Notes: generated by a model not told the origin, from the letters alone. Numbered from the stretch's first letter, positions 34,364-44,428 are shown. The stretch: 64,000 nt of DNA from Lachnoanaerobaculum gingivalis (GCF_003862475.1 NZ_RRCO01000004.1:1-64000), one strand, 5' to 3'. Made by a program: numbers and translations.

Positions 34364-37300
34364 ATGGATAAATATGAATTTAATTTAAAGGTTGAACAAC
34401 TGAATAAATTGGTGAAAAGCGGTGACTACAAGGCTGCTATGAGAATCACCGATACAATCGACTGGAGTAGAGTTCATAATGCAGGCTTATTGACAACCGT
34501 TTCAGAAGTCTATGAAAAAAACGATGAGTATAAGGAAGCCAGAGAAGTATTGCTTTTGGCCTATGACAGAGCACCGGTCGGTAAAAGAGCTTTGTACAGG
34601 CTTACCATGCTTGCGATAAAAGAGGGAGATATAGCGGAGGCTGAAGCTTACTACAGAGAATATATCGAGATATCACCTCAAGACAGCAGAAAATATCTTA
34701 TGGAATATCATATTGCCGTGGCAAAGGGTGAAGACATACATAAGAAGATAAGAATTCTTGAGAAGTACAGTGATATCGAGAAGATGGATGAGCAGTGGAA
34801 GTATGAACTCGCACAGCTTTATGCTCAAGCAGGAAGAATAGATGATTGTATAAAGACATGTGATGAAATAATGCTTTTATTCGGAGTCGGCGAGTATGTG
34901 GAAAAGGCCGCTGCTTTGAAGGAGTCAACAGGCTGTCCATTAAGCTCAAAGCAGCAGGAGCAGGTTGATAACAAGGAGTTCTATGAGGACAGATTAAACT
35001 CGCTTGTAAAGCAGTATGAAAGTGAGAATTATCCGAATCTTAATCTGGATGATATGAGTGCATATAAACCCAGAGAGGAAAAAAGAACTACTATAAGTCT
35101 GATTGATGAGGAAGAAAGTCCAAATGAGGATGCTTCCATAAATACTGAGCTTTTTCCAAAGACTGTCGGTGTAAATGAAATAAGGATATCAGAAACAACA
35201 TTTAAGGGGGAAAACGTGAACCCGGAATTTGAAATAGAACTCAAGAGGGCCATAGCAATTACAAATGAAAATTTGAATAAGATGAAGACTGAAGGCGATC
35301 ATGCATCTATGAGAGAGATAGATGAAGAGGTCAGAGCACATATGGAAAGAGTGGAGAGAATCAAACAGGGAAGATTTAATGCTCCACCGGTCATGGGTGA
35401 AAGAAGAAAAAGCAGAATCAGTAATCACTTTGACAGTATGGGGCTTCCAAAAACTCACGGAAGCAGAGATGAACGTGAGGGAATGGATAAAGTACAAAAT
35501 ACATGGATAAGAGATGAAGAGGAAAGAAAGTCTCCAGACAATGACAATACATCTGAAGATTCACACATTACGGAGCCTGTTTTAGAAGATACTGTTTCTA
35601 AAGCGGAGCAGACAAAAGATAGTGAAAATATAAAAGAGCAGGTTGAGGAATTAGGCAAGGCCCATGTAGACGAAGCTGTTGTGGATGAATCGGATATCAA
35701 AGAAGAAAAAAATGATAAGATTGATTTGATAAATATAAATACAAATAATAGTGATGTATTTCAAAGTAATACGGATCAAAGTGACGAGGATGATGATTTC
35801 ATAGAGGAGATACCTGATGAACTACCTGTAGAGAATATCACAGTTACAGAAACAGCCTCAACAAAGGTATTGGAAAACTATGTCCCGGAAAAGAAGAATC
35901 CTATATTTGATAAGGATGATTTAATAAACAGCTATTTTGACGATGAAATAGACATGGGTGTACCTACAGTTTCATCTGTTATGGCCAAAAGAAAAGAGCA
36001 AAAAGATGTAGTCCAAAGCAGTATAAAAAGTGAAACAACAATGGAAGTGGTAGATGATGAAGAAATCTATTACACAAAGGAAGAGAGAACTTTTGTAACA
36101 AAGGTAAAGAAGGGTGAAGAACCTGAGGAAATCTTTATAGAGCCTGAGTATAAAGAAGTGAAATCTGAGGATGAAGGTACCGTTATGATAGAAGAAACAG
36201 ATATTCAAGAGGATGCAACAGAAGAAACAACAGAAGAAACAGATATTCAAGGGGAAGCAGAACAGGAAACTGAAGAGATTGCAAAATCAGATTCACCTGA
36301 AGATGATGAAGAGGGCGATACTGTTGTTATTGAAGAGAGTGTGGAAGAGGCTGCAAATGATGAAAGTAGGGAGGTCGATTTACCTGTGCACGGAAAGGTA
36401 ATGAAAGCAAAAGCGCCAAAATCAAGAGAGCCGAAGGAATATTTGATGAGAAGACCGGGCTCCATAATGGTAGAGGGCATAACAGGACAAAAGGCTCTTG
36501 AAAATGCTATAGAGGTATTGAGAGAGGTAAATGAACTTACAAAGATAAAACATACAGTATTAAAAATCAAGGCAAAGAGCCTTAATGCAAAAGGAGTTAT
36601 GAACTCCATTGATAAGATTAAGGGCAAAGATCTTATCATAGTTGAGGCGGGATACCTTGATGATAATACTATTGCGGAAATCATAGAGTTTATCAGAGAC
36701 GGTAAGGAGACTGTAGTATTTGCGGATACAATAGAAGGAATTGCAAACCTGATAGAAGCAAACGATCTTTTGCATGGAATGAGTCTTGTTATGAGAGAGG
36801 AAGAGGTTCCTGTGAAGAGAAAGAATATTGTGGCAAATATTGAGCTGAAGGATAAAGCAAAGGAGCCTGAAAAGGAAGAAAGCAAGGAAGCACAGGAGAA
36901 AGCTGTTGAGGAAGTTGATACAGAAAAAGAGCCACAGAGTACTGAAGAATTATCGGACCTTGAAATCATAGCAAATATTTTAAAGAAGGAATATGGCGAG
37001 GATTTTCAGTTTGAAATGCAGGAAATCACAAGCTCGGACAGCATTACCTTCCATAAAAAGAACAATCTAAAGTCTGATGTGAAAGAGGAAGAAAAAGAGA
37101 CAATTAAGATTGAACCGATTATATCACAGCCTGTAAAGAAAGAAGATAAAAAAGAAGATAAAGAAGTAGAAAAAGCTGAGACAACTGACGAAGAGCCGGC
37201 TCAGATTGAAGAGAAGGAAGATGAAGAAGCCTATACAGCTGATGAGGAAGAAGACGGAGAGGATAACGCTCCTATGGATGTGGACGATTTTATTAACTAT

Positions 37301-37549
37301 GCACTCAGTTATGCAAAGGAGATAGAATGCGTGCTTTACAACAAGGCAAAGTATGCTGTGGAAGAAAGAGCGGATTATATGAAGGAAGATAAAACGCCTT
37401 TGACCAGAAAGAATGCCAGAAATCTTATAGATCATGCTGCAGACCTTGCTGAAAGGCCGGGTGTTGTGAAGGCTATATTCGGATTTATGAATCCTAAGTA
37501 TGATAAAGAAGGCAGATTGATTCTAAGAGAGGAGCATTTTAGGATATAA
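34364..37549 (+). CDS. Giant acidic TPR protein of unknown function
   Basis: About 1061 residues, cytosolic by sequence. Residues 1-190 form tetratricopeptide-like helical pairs. A very acidic, Glu-rich, probably disordered stretch follows (about 200-680). A folded domain at about 685-825 (SIMVEGITGQKALENAIEVLREVNEL, DLIIVEAGYLDDNTIAEIIEFI, KETVVFADTIEGIANLI) looks like the strand-and-lid part of a CbxX-type AAA protein but shows no Walker A. After another Glu/Lys-rich stretch, a C-terminal domain (about 970-1061) closes the chain. It overlaps cvpA by one base. A scaffold role is a guess. Confidence 0.7.
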   Translation: MDKYEFNLKVEQLNKLVKSGDYKAAMRITDTIDWSRVHNAGLLTTVSEVYEKNDEYKEAREVLLLAYDRAPVGKRALYRLTMLAIKEGDIAEAEAYYREYIEISPQDSRKYLMEYHIAVAKGEDIHKKIRILEKYSDIEKMDEQWKYELAQLYAQAGRIDDCIKTCDEIMLLFGVGEYVEKAAALKESTGCPLSSKQQEQVDNKEFYEDRLNSLVKQYESENYPNLNLDDMSAYKPREEKRTTISLIDEEESPNEDASINTELFPKTVGVNEIRISETTFKGENVNPEFEIELKRAIAITNENLNKMKTEGDHASMREIDEEVRAHMERVERIKQGRFNAPPVMGERRKSRISNHFDSMGLPKTHGSRDEREGMDKVQNTWIRDEEERKSPDNDNTSEDSHITEPVLEDTVSKAEQTKDSENIKEQVEELGKAHVDEAVVDESDIKEEKNDKIDLININTNNSDVFQSNTDQSDEDDDFIEEIPDELPVENITVTETASTKVLENYVPEKKNPIFDKDDLINSYFDDEIDMGVPTVSSVMAKRKEQKDVVQSSIKSETTMEVVDDEEIYYTKEERTFVTKVKKGEEPEEIFIEPEYKEVKSEDEGTVMIEETDIQEDATEETTEETDIQGEAEQETEEIAKSDSPEDDEEGDTVVIEESVEEAANDESREVDLPVHGKVMKAKAPKSREPKEYLMRRPGSIMVEGITGQKALENAIEVLREVNELTKIKHTVLKIKAKSLNAKGVMNSIDKIKGKDLIIVEAGYLDDNTIAEIIEFIRDGKETVVFADTIEGIANLIEANDLLHGMSLVMREEEVPVKRKNIVANIELKDKAKEPEKEESKEAQEKAVEEVDTEKEPQSTEELSDLEIIANILKKEYGEDFQFEMQEITSSDSITFHKKNNLKSDVKEEEKETIKIEPIISQPVKKEDKKEDKEVEKAETTDEEPAQIEEKEDEEAYTADEEEDGEDNAPMDVDDFINYALSYAKEIECVLYNKAKYAVEERADYMKEDKTPLTRKNARNLIDHAADLAERPGVVKAIFGFMNPKYDKEGRLILREEHFRI

Positions 37550-38241
37550 TGTGTTTTAATGTTCTGGAGGTCTGTATATTACTGTTTTTTATAGGTATGA
37601 TAGCGCGAGGGTATAGGAAGGGCCTTTTAAAAATATCCATTACAATGCTGGCGCTCATATCAAGTGTAATTGCTCTGAATTTTGTAAATCCGTATCTCAG
37701 AAATGAGTTGCAACAAAATACCAAGATAAATCAATTTGTATTAACTACGATTTATGAAAAAATAGGGCTTAATGAGATGCATGAGGACTCATCAAATGCC
37801 GAGGGAAGAAGTAAAGCAATAGATAAGTTGAATGTACCTACAAAAGTCAAAGACGTTTTGAAGAAAAATGACGACAGAAAAGTATATGATAAACTTGGTG
37901 TATATACTTTTTCGGATTATATTGTAAGCTATGTCACCCAGATGACTGTTAATTCTATAAGTTTTATCGGTTCATTTGTACTCGTTTGGCTGGTGCTTGG
38001 AATACTGTTCAAAGGTAACAAGATTCTAAGCAAGATACCGGTTTTGGGCGGAGTCAATCAGTTGTTTGGAGCTTTTGCAGGTTTTATTTTTGCATTGATA
38101 ATATTCTGGGTCGGCTGTATTTTTATTATCGCCCTTTCTGCAACAAAGACAGGGGCGAATCTTTCGGAAATGTTGGAATGCAGCCCGATTTTGGTATTTT
38201 TATCAAGAATGAACCCTATAGCGGTATTTTTAGGACTGTAG
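37549..38241 (+). CDS. CvpA-family membrane protein
   Basis: A 230-residue membrane protein. The first helices hold the CvpA core ARGYRKGLLKISITMLALISSVIALNFVNPYL. A soluble loop (about 60-125) precedes two more helices, including AGFIFALIIFWVGCIFIIALS. CvpA-like proteins are linked to colicin V production in E. coli and to envelope stress more broadly, with no known activity. The start overlaps the stop of the giant acidic gene. Confidence 0.82.
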   Translation: MCFNVLEVCILLFFIGMIARGYRKGLLKISITMLALISSVIALNFVNPYLRNELQQNTKINQFVLTTIYEKIGLNEMHEDSSNAEGRSKAIDKLNVPTKVKDVLKKNDDRKVYDKLGVYTFSDYIVSYVTQMTVNSISFIGSFVLVWLVLGILFKGNKILSKIPVLGGVNQLFGAFAGFIFALIIFWVGCIFIIALSATKTGANLSEMLECSPILVFLSRMNPIAVFLGL

Positions 38242-38254
38242 TTATGGAGGTTAT

Positions 38255-39901
38255 ATGAAATCTAAAAGAAAGCTGATGAATGCATCAAATGTGATAGTCG
38301 GACTTTGGGTTATGGCGATGTTTACCATCTTCCCTTTGATCTACAATGATTTTTATTTTGACATCTTGCAGACAAAATATTATACGGTATTGACTCTTTC
38401 AATAATAATGATTTTGGCTTTGATCGTAATATGCGGTTTTGCAGGCGGATTTAAAAATTTCTTTGATAATTTGAATAAAAAAGGGTTTGCCGTTTGGTTT
38501 AAAGAAGAATTCAGCATATGGGATATATGTATATTGGTATTCTGGCTGATGAGCGCACTTTCTACAGCATTTGCGGGAAGATTTGTAATGGAGTCCATTA
38601 CAGGTGATAAGGGAAGATATTCGGGACTCTTACTTATTTCTATATATGTGATAATTTACTTTACGGTGAGCAGAATGTTTTCATTTAGCAAGGTATACTT
38701 TACAGTATTCCTTGCAGTAAGTATTCCGGTATGTTTGTTTGGTTATACCGATTATTTCAATATGGATATATTGGGATTTAAGGAGAAGATAAGCCCTGAG
38801 CAGTGGCCTATATTCACTTCAACCATCGGAAATATAAATACATATACCGCGGTATTGGCATTTTATATTGCGATTGCCGGAACCTTGTTCATCACTACGC
38901 CGTTTAAAAGTGACAATGGCAGAGGCGAGAGCATCGGAAAAATAGCTTTCTACTATGTAATAATGCTTATGAACTTTATTGCACTTACAATGGGTACTTC
39001 CGATAACGGTTATCTTACACTTGCAGCATTTTTCGGAATTGTACCTTTTGTGGCATTCAGAACCATGGAAGGTGTAAGAAGATTCGTACTGACGATTTTT
39101 ACCTATCTTCTCGGAATAAAGATAATACAGCTGATAAATATAAGCTATGCGGGCAAAGTACTTGGTATTTCAGGTCTGTTCGATTTTATAAGTGATTTTA
39201 AATATCTGGATTTAGTCATTGTTGCTTTTGCAATAATAGTTATTATCATGTATGTACTTGAATACAGAAAGAAAGAAAAAAGAAGAGACAATGAAGCGCT
39301 TTTAAGAAGCTTAAGATATATCTGGCTTGCAATACTTGTTATAATATTTGCGGCAATAGTATTTATGGGAATGAAGATAAACTCGGATGTAACTGCTGCT
39401 AAAGAAAAGTACGGTGCTCTTGCAGATTATTTTGTATTTAATGATTCATGGGGTACTTTCAGAGGTTATATATGGAGAGCCGCCGTGGAAGAATATATGA
39501 AATTCCCGCTGCTTCACAAGATTTTCGGAAGCGGACCGGATACTTTCGGCTTATATATCGGATTACTCAGAAACGAAGAAATGACAAGTGTGACCGGTCA
39601 GTTCTTTGATGCAACACATAATGAGTATATACAATTTTTATTTACTCTTGGACCTATAGCTACAATAGCTTATATTCTGGCACTTATACTTCCAAGTGTT
39701 GAAGCACTCAGAACAAGACTGTTTTATCTTAGAGACAATACAATGCTGCCATATTTGTATGCATGTGCTATTGCAGTAATTTGCTATGCCACTCAGGCTG
39801 TCGTAAATTTGAACTTACCTGTGGTAACACCATTTTTATGGATATTCCTAAGTATCATGGTGGCAATACTTAGAGACAAAGGAGAAGTTATAAATGGATA
39901 A
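38255..39901 (+). CDS. O-antigen ligase-like polytopic membrane protein
   Basis: A 548-residue membrane protein with about 12 predicted helices and a large outer loop (about 370-460) containing [33 protein letters not shown] and [15 protein letters not shown]. The His in the THNEYIQ motif and the Arg in the loop are typical of the WaaL/Wzy ligase family. A Gram-positive cell has no lipopolysaccharide, so the likely job is glycan polymerisation or transfer to a wall polymer or protein. Its end overlaps trpS by 8 nt. Confidence 0.8.
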   Translation: MKSKRKLMNASNVIVGLWVMAMFTIFPLIYNDFYFDILQTKYYTVLTLSIIMILALIVICGFAGGFKNFFDNLNKKGFAVWFKEEFSIWDICILVFWLMSALSTAFAGRFVMESITGDKGRYSGLLLISIYVIIYFTVSRMFSFSKVYFTVFLAVSIPVCLFGYTDYFNMDILGFKEKISPEQWPIFTSTIGNINTYTAVLAFYIAIAGTLFITTPFKSDNGRGESIGKIAFYYVIMLMNFIALTMGTSDNGYLTLAAFFGIVPFVAFRTMEGVRRFVLTIFTYLLGIKIIQLINISYAGKVLGISGLFDFISDFKYLDLVIVAFAIIVIIMYVLEYRKKEKRRDNEALLRSLRYIWLAILVIIFAAIVFMGMKINSDVTAAKEKYGALADYFVFNDSWGTFRGYIWRAAVEEYMKFPLLHKIFGSGPDTFGLYIGLLRNEEMTSVTGQFFDATHNEYIQFLFTLGPIATIAYILALILPSVEALRTRLFYLRDNTMLPYLYACAIAVICYATQAVVNLNLPVVTPFLWIFLSIMVAILRDKGEVING

Positions 39902-40982
39902 GATAATCCTTACAGGAGATCGTCCTACCGGAAAGTTACATGTAGGACATTATATCGGCTCTTTAAAAAGAAGAGTTGAATTGCAAAATTCAGGAGAATT
40001 TAAAAAGATTTTTATAATGGTGGCGGATGCTCAGGCACTCACCGACAATATGGAAAACCCTGAAAAGGTAAGACAAAATATTATAGAGGTAGTACTTGAC
40101 TATCTGGCATGCGGTATCGATCCTAAGAAGTCTAATATATTTATACAGTCAATGGTACCGGAGCTTACAGAGCTTGCATTTTATTATATGAATCTTGTTA
40201 CAGTTTCAAGACTTCAAAGAAATCCTACAGTAAAGGCTGAGATAGGGCTTAGAAATTTTGAAAACAGTATTCCGGTAGGATTTTTCACATATCCTATATC
40301 ACAGGCATCGGATATTACAGCGTTTAAAGCAACTACAGTACCTGTAGGTGAGGATCAGTTGCCTATGATTGAGCAGACCAGAGAGATAGTAAGAAAGTTT
40401 AATTCAGTATACGGTGAAACTTTGGTAGAGCCTGAAGCGCTTATACCAAAGGAAGATGCGGCTAAGAGACTTCCGGGTACAGACGGTAAGGCAAAGATGA
40501 GTAAGTCGCTTGGAAACTGTATTTATCTTTCAGATGATGCAGATACTGTTGCATCAGCTATAAAGACTATGTATACAGATCCTTTACATATAAAGGTAAG
40601 CGACCCGGGACATCTTGAGGGTAACACGGTATTTACATATCTGGACGCCTTTTCAAGACCGGAGCATTTTGCAGAATACCTTCCGGATTATAATTCACTT
40701 TATGAGCTAAAAGAGCATTATACACGTGGTGGATTGGGAGATATGAAGGTAAAGAAGTTCCTTGCAAGCATAATGGAAGAAACCTTGGCACCGATTAGAG
40801 CAAGAAGAGCGGAATTTGAAAAAGATATTCCGGCAATCTATGAGATGCTTAAGGAAAGCTGTGAGGTTGCAAGAAATGAAGCTGCAAATACACTTTCAGA
40901 AGTAAAGAATGCTATGAGAATAAATTACTTTGATGATGTAGAGCTGATAAAGTCACAGGCGGAGAGATTTCACAATAAATAA
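39894..40982 (+). CDS. trpS: Tryptophanyl-tRNA synthetase
   Basis: A 362-residue class I synthetase. The HIGH-type motif is [11 protein letters not shown] (about 12-22) and the KMSKS-type motif is [10 protein letters not shown] (about 200). A Rossmann core and a C-terminal helical domain complete it. There is no T-box leader, since the gene overlaps the membrane protein before it and is read from an upstream promoter. Confidence 0.95.
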   Translation: MDKIILTGDRPTGKLHVGHYIGSLKRRVELQNSGEFKKIFIMVADAQALTDNMENPEKVRQNIIEVVLDYLACGIDPKKSNIFIQSMVPELTELAFYYMNLVTVSRLQRNPTVKAEIGLRNFENSIPVGFFTYPISQASDITAFKATTVPVGEDQLPMIEQTREIVRKFNSVYGETLVEPEALIPKEDAAKRLPGTDGKAKMSKSLGNCIYLSDDADTVASAIKTMYTDPLHIKVSDPGHLEGNTVFTYLDAFSRPEHFAEYLPDYNSLYELKEHYTRGGLGDMKVKKFLASIMEETLAPIRARRAEFEKDIPAIYEMLKESCEVARNEAANTLSEVKNAMRINYFDDVELIKSQAERFHNK

Positions 40983-40998
40983 TAAAGTTTAAAATTTA

Positions 40999-41055
40999 AA
41001 TCCAAGCTTTATTTATGATCTTATATGAGATTGTAAAATTAAGCTTGGATTTTTT
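40999..41055 (+). terminator. trpS terminator
   Basis: A perfect 11-bp inverted repeat, AATCCAAGCTT (40999-41009) and AAGCTTGGATT (41041-41051), is followed by a T-run. The loop of about 30 nt is long for a terminator and may hold further structure. Confidence 0.75.
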
Positions 41056-41088
41056 GATTGAATTTTTTTATAAATTTTAAAATAACAC

Positions 41089-41148
41089 TTGACAGTTGAA
41101 CATATATTCAACTATAATAGCAACATAACAGTTGAACATATATTCAAC
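41089..41148 (+). promoter_or_regulatory. Metal-responsive promoter with two identical ArsR/SmtB operators
   Basis: TTGACA (41089-41094) and TATAAT (41113-41118) flank an 18-bp spacer that is itself the operator GTTGAACATATATTCAAC (41095-41112). An identical copy lies at 41131-41148, centred 36 bp downstream. The TGAACATATATTCA core matches the 12-2-12 type site bound by SmtB, CzrA and CadC-like repressors. Bound repressor would block RNA polymerase directly at the first copy and block the start of transcription at the second. Confidence 0.85.
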
Positions 41149-41518
41149 TAAAGGGAGGTGTGTTGAAGTAGAGAGTTTAAGCAGAGAAGAGGCAATAGAC
41201 AGAGCAAAGATAAATATGCTTGAGGCTGAAACGATAGATTCTCTGTCAAAGCTTTTTAAAGTATTAGGAGATCCGACAAGGATAAAGATACTTTGGGCAT
41301 TAAATGTACATGATTTATGTGTACTTGATATTTGTGAAGTGCTGGGAATGACAAAGTCGGCGGTATCACATCAGCTTGGTACACTTAAGGAAGCCAAGCT
41401 TGTTAAAGCAAGAAGAGAAGGTAAGGAAGTATATTATTCACTTGATGACGAACATGTAAAGGAGATATTTGAAACAGGTATCGTACATGTCTCTCATAGA
41501 TGTAAAGCAGATTTTTAA
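41132..41518 (+). CDS. ArsR/SmtB-family metal sensor repressor (CzrA-like alpha5 site)
   Basis: A winged-helix repressor. The DNA-reading helix is MTKSAVSHQLGTLKEAKLV. The C-terminal helix carries DEHVKEIFETGIVHVSH, an exact D-x-H-x10-H-x2-H pattern, the zinc/cobalt site of CzrA and SmtB. The alpha3 Cys pair of CadC is only half present (LCVLD). The start is unclear. The open frame begins at TTG 41132 inside the second operator. A good GGGAGG at 41153-41158 is followed in frame only by TGT GTT GAA GTA, and the next ATG is at 41216. Homologues would begin near 41162. Confidence 0.85.
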   Translation: MNIYSTKGRCVEVESLSREEAIDRAKINMLEAETIDSLSKLFKVLGDPTRIKILWALNVHDLCVLDICEVLGMTKSAVSHQLGTLKEAKLVKARREGKEVYYSLDDEHVKEIFETGIVHVSHRCKADF

Positions 41519-41530
41519 AGGAGAAAAGAA

Positions 41531-41752
41531 ATGAAAAGAGTTTATAAATTAGAAGGTTTGGATTGTGCTGATTGTGCTGCAAAGCTTGAGAAAAAGCTTG
41601 CCGCCATTGACGGTATTACAAGTGCAAATATCAACTTTATGACATTAAAATGCACCCTTGAGGCTGAGGCTGAGAAGATGAATGAGATTATTGAAAAGGC
41701 TATGGAAATTATAAAGGTTGAAGAGCCTGATGTAGAGGTAAAGAGAGCGTAA
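41531..41752 (+). CDS. Heavy-metal-associated (HMA) domain protein
   Basis: A 73-residue ferredoxin-like metal carrier. The motif LDCADCAAKLEKKL (about 10-23) supplies the two Cys that bind the metal. The rest matches one HMA domain. The P-type ATPase downstream has no HMA domain of its own, so this protein may act in its place as the delivery or regulatory domain. AAAGGAG precedes the ATG. Confidence 0.88.
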   Translation: MKRVYKLEGLDCADCAAKLEKKLAAIDGITSANINFMTLKCTLEAEAEKMNEIIEKAMEIIKVEEPDVEVKRA

Positions 41753-41788
41753 GTAATACGGGTTTTATTCATTAGATAGAAGGATGAT

Positions 41789-43675
41789 ATGAACAATAAG
41801 CAAAAGAAGATGTTAAGTAAAATAATTATGGGGGCATGTCTTTATATAATTGCCGTCATAGTTTCAAAAATAAGCTTTTCTATGTCAAATATAATCAGTT
41901 TCGGACTGTTCATAGCGGCATATATAATAGTGGGAAAGGATGTATTACTTAAAGCCTTCTCAAATATAAAAAGAGGTAAGGTATTTGATGAAAACTTCCT
42001 TATGACTATTGCTACCGTAGGTGCAGTTATAATCGGTGAATATCCGGAAGCGGTGGGAGTTATGCTCTTTTATATGGTGGGTGAATTTTTACAGTCGCTG
42101 GCTGTAGATAAATCAAGAAAATCCATATCAGATATGATGAATATAAGACCTGATTATGCAAATCTTGTAAAAGAAGACGGCAGTGTGGAAACTGTGGATC
42201 CTTATGATGTGGAAGTAGGAAATATTATACTGGTAAAGGCCGGAGAGATTATTCCTTTAGACGGAATCGTAGTTTCAGGTAAGGCAATGCTTGATACTTC
42301 GGCACTTACAGGCGAGTCGGTTCCAAGAAGTGTAAATGAGGGTGCCAATGTATATAGCGGAAGTATAAATAAGGACGGTCTTTTAAAGCTTGAGGTTACA
42401 AAAGAATTTAGCGATTCTACAGCAAGTAAGATTCTTGACCTTGTGGAAAATGCCGCAGCGAAGAAATCGAAGACAGAAAACTTTATCTCAAAGTTTGCGG
42501 GAATATATACTCCTATAGTTGTTTTTGCAGCTATAGCACTGGCAGTGATTCCGCCTTTTATATTTCCGGGAACAGGATTCAGTACATGGATTTACAGGGC
42601 GCTTACATTCTTAGTGGTATCATGTCCTTGTGCATTTGTTATAGCGATTCCTTTAAGCTTTTTCAGCGGTATAGGTGCATCGTCAAAAATAGGTGTGTTG
42701 ATAAAGGGAAGCAATTATCTTGAACTTTTAGCCGGAGTAAGGACTTTTATGTTTGATAAAACAGGTACCTTAACAAAGGGAGTTTTTGAGGTGGTAAGCC
42801 TACATCCGAATAATATAAGCGAAGAGAAATTACTTGAAACAGCTTCTTTGGCGGAAGAGTATTCTTCACATCCTATAGCAATATCTATTAAAAAGGCATA
42901 TGAAGAACTAAAAGTCGAATCGGGAGAAAATACAAATATTTCCGACAGATTAAGTGATTTAAAAGAGATTGCAGGACATGGTATCAGCATAAAAGTTGAC
43001 GACAAAGAGGTCCTTGTAGGTAACGACAAGCTTATGACTTCAAACAGTATAGAATTTGAAAAAAACGAAGAATTCGGAAGTATTGTCTATGTGGCCAAGG
43101 AGGGCAAATTCTTAGGATCAATTGTAATAAATGATAGAATAAAGGAAGATGCAAGTGAAAGCCTTATGGCACTAAAGAGTGTCGGAGTTGAAAAATCGGT
43201 AATGCTTACAGGTGATATAAAAGAGGTTGCGGATGTAGTGGCCGGAGAGCTGGGTGTGGATTTTGTATACTCTGAACTTTTACCACAGGATAAGGTTGAA
43301 AAGGTGGAAGAGGAACTTGATGACAATAAGGTACTGGCATTTGTAGGTGACGGATTAAATGATGCTCCGGTTTTGGCAAGAGCCGATATAGGTATTGCAA
43401 TGGGAGGTATAGGTTCCGATGCAGCCATAGAGGCGGCAGATGTGGTTATAATGGATGATAAACTTAGCAATATAGTAAGAGGTATTAAGCTGGCAAAAAG
43501 AACTATGAGCATTGCAAAGCAAAATATTATATTTGCTTTGGGTGTTAAGCTTATTTTCCTATTGCTTGCGGCCATAGGTTTTGGTACTATGTGGGAAGCG
43601 GTATTCGCTGATGTAGGTGTAACTGTACTTTGTATAATCAATGCTATGAGAAACCTGCAGACAAAAAATATATAA
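41789..43675 (+). CDS. Zinc/cadmium/cobalt-exporting P-type ATPase
   Basis: A 628-residue P1B ATPase. Key sites are TGES (actuator domain, about 172), the membrane metal site SCPCAF (about 280), the phosphorylated Asp in DKTGTLT (about 325), the HP motif in YSSHPIA, and GDGLNDAPVLARADIGIAMG. The CPC motif and the zinc-type repressor upstream favour export of Zn, Cd or Co. The usual N-terminal HMA domain is missing and is encoded separately just upstream. Confidence 0.92.
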   Translation: MNNKQKKMLSKIIMGACLYIIAVIVSKISFSMSNIISFGLFIAAYIIVGKDVLLKAFSNIKRGKVFDENFLMTIATVGAVIIGEYPEAVGVMLFYMVGEFLQSLAVDKSRKSISDMMNIRPDYANLVKEDGSVETVDPYDVEVGNIILVKAGEIIPLDGIVVSGKAMLDTSALTGESVPRSVNEGANVYSGSINKDGLLKLEVTKEFSDSTASKILDLVENAAAKKSKTENFISKFAGIYTPIVVFAAIALAVIPPFIFPGTGFSTWIYRALTFLVVSCPCAFVIAIPLSFFSGIGASSKIGVLIKGSNYLELLAGVRTFMFDKTGTLTKGVFEVVSLHPNNISEEKLLETASLAEEYSSHPIAISIKKAYEELKVESGENTNISDRLSDLKEIAGHGISIKVDDKEVLVGNDKLMTSNSIEFEKNEEFGSIVYVAKEGKFLGSIVINDRIKEDASESLMALKSVGVEKSVMLTGDIKEVADVVAGELGVDFVYSELLPQDKVEKVEEELDDNKVLAFVGDGLNDAPVLARADIGIAMGGIGSDAAIEAADVVIMDDKLSNIVRGIKLAKRTMSIAKQNIIFALGVKLIFLLLAAIGFGTMWEAVFADVGVTVLCIINAMRNLQTKNI

Positions 43676-43685
43676 TGGAGATTTT

Positions 43686-44165
43686 ATGGAAAAGATAACA
43701 AGCTTTACAATAGACCATCTAAAGCTTCTTCCGGGAGTTTATGTGTCAAGAAAAGATAATGTCGGTGAAGAGATTGTTACCACATTTGATATAAGAATGA
43801 CCAGACCGAATTTTGAGCCGGTAATAAATACAGCGGAACTTCATGCTATAGAGCATCTGGGAGCAACATTTTTAAGAAACCACAAAGATTACGGAGAGAG
43901 TATTCTCTACTTCGGACCTATGGGATGCAGAACAGGATTTTACCTGCTTTTAAAGGGCGATCATGAGTCAAATGAGATTATACCTTTGCTTAAGGAGATG
44001 TTCGAGTTTATCAAGAACTTTGAAGGAGAGGTTCCGGGAGCCTGTGCAAAGGACTGTGGCAACTATCTGGATATAAATTTGCCTATGGCAAGATATATTT
44101 CAGCTAAGTATCTTGATGAAGTGTTGTCGGATATATCAAAAGAGAGACTGATATATCCTGAATAA
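43686..44165 (+). CDS. luxS: LuxS, S-ribosylhomocysteine lyase
   Basis: A 159-residue metalloenzyme that splits S-ribosylhomocysteine to homocysteine and the autoinducer-2 precursor. The metal ligands are the two His in ELHAIEHLGA (about 54 and 58) and a late Cys in CAKDCGNY, with the catalytic Cys in FGPMGCRTGF (about 83). It starts 10 nt after the P-type ATPase gene and has a ribosome site overlapping its neighbour's end, so it seems to be read with the metal efflux operon. Confidence 0.95.
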   Translation: MEKITSFTIDHLKLLPGVYVSRKDNVGEEIVTTFDIRMTRPNFEPVINTAELHAIEHLGATFLRNHKDYGESILYFGPMGCRTGFYLLLKGDHESNEIIPLLKEMFEFIKNFEGEVPGACAKDCGNYLDINLPMARYISAKYLDEVLSDISKERLIYPE

Positions 44166-44192
44166 ATTTGAGAATGTATTTAAATAATATTT

Positions 44193-44226
44193 AAAGGTAT
44201 GTAAGCTTCGGCCTATATACCTTTTT
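44193..44226 (+). terminator. luxS terminator
   Basis: AAAGGTATGTA (44193-44203) pairs with TATATACCTTT (44214-44224) with one G-T pair, followed by a T-run. Confidence 0.8.
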
Positions 44227-44428
44227 AACATGTAAGCAATAACACTTTCTTTCTAAATTATCACAAAAGGAGGAATGATTCCTATTATTATAGAGTGAAA
44301 TCTATCGAAATTGATTTTATACAATAAAAAATGTAGAAATCAAGGATAAGAATAAGTATAATTATATCGTTAAATATTTTTCGCCTACTATATTTAATAG
44401 TAATAGAACAACGGAAGGAGGAGTACAT
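44227..44428 (+). promoter_or_regulatory. Leader region of the MucBP protein gene
   Basis: About 200 bp with no gene of its own. A GGAGG-containing segment at 44270-44276 has no following ORF of note. A run of -10-like hexamers is present near 44340-44400, but I cannot name one promoter. It ends in a strong GGAAGGAGG at 44413-44421. Confidence 0.3.

Noticed and set aside
36247-36969. 240-codon open frame on the minus strand
   Set aside because: Lies fully inside the acidic TPR gene, is Ser/Ile-rich as expected from complemented Glu/Asp codons, and has no ribosome site.
39850-39900. T-box riboswitch ahead of trpS
   Set aside because: trpS overlaps the preceding coding sequence, leaving no room for a leader, and no T-box sequence is seen.
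38255-39901. Lipopolysaccharide O-antigen ligase
   Set aside because: The rest of the window is Gram-positive in character, so the family name does not describe its substrate here.
43087-43641. 184-codon minus-strand frame
   Set aside because: Shadow of the P-type ATPase gene, Ser/Thr-rich with no domain.
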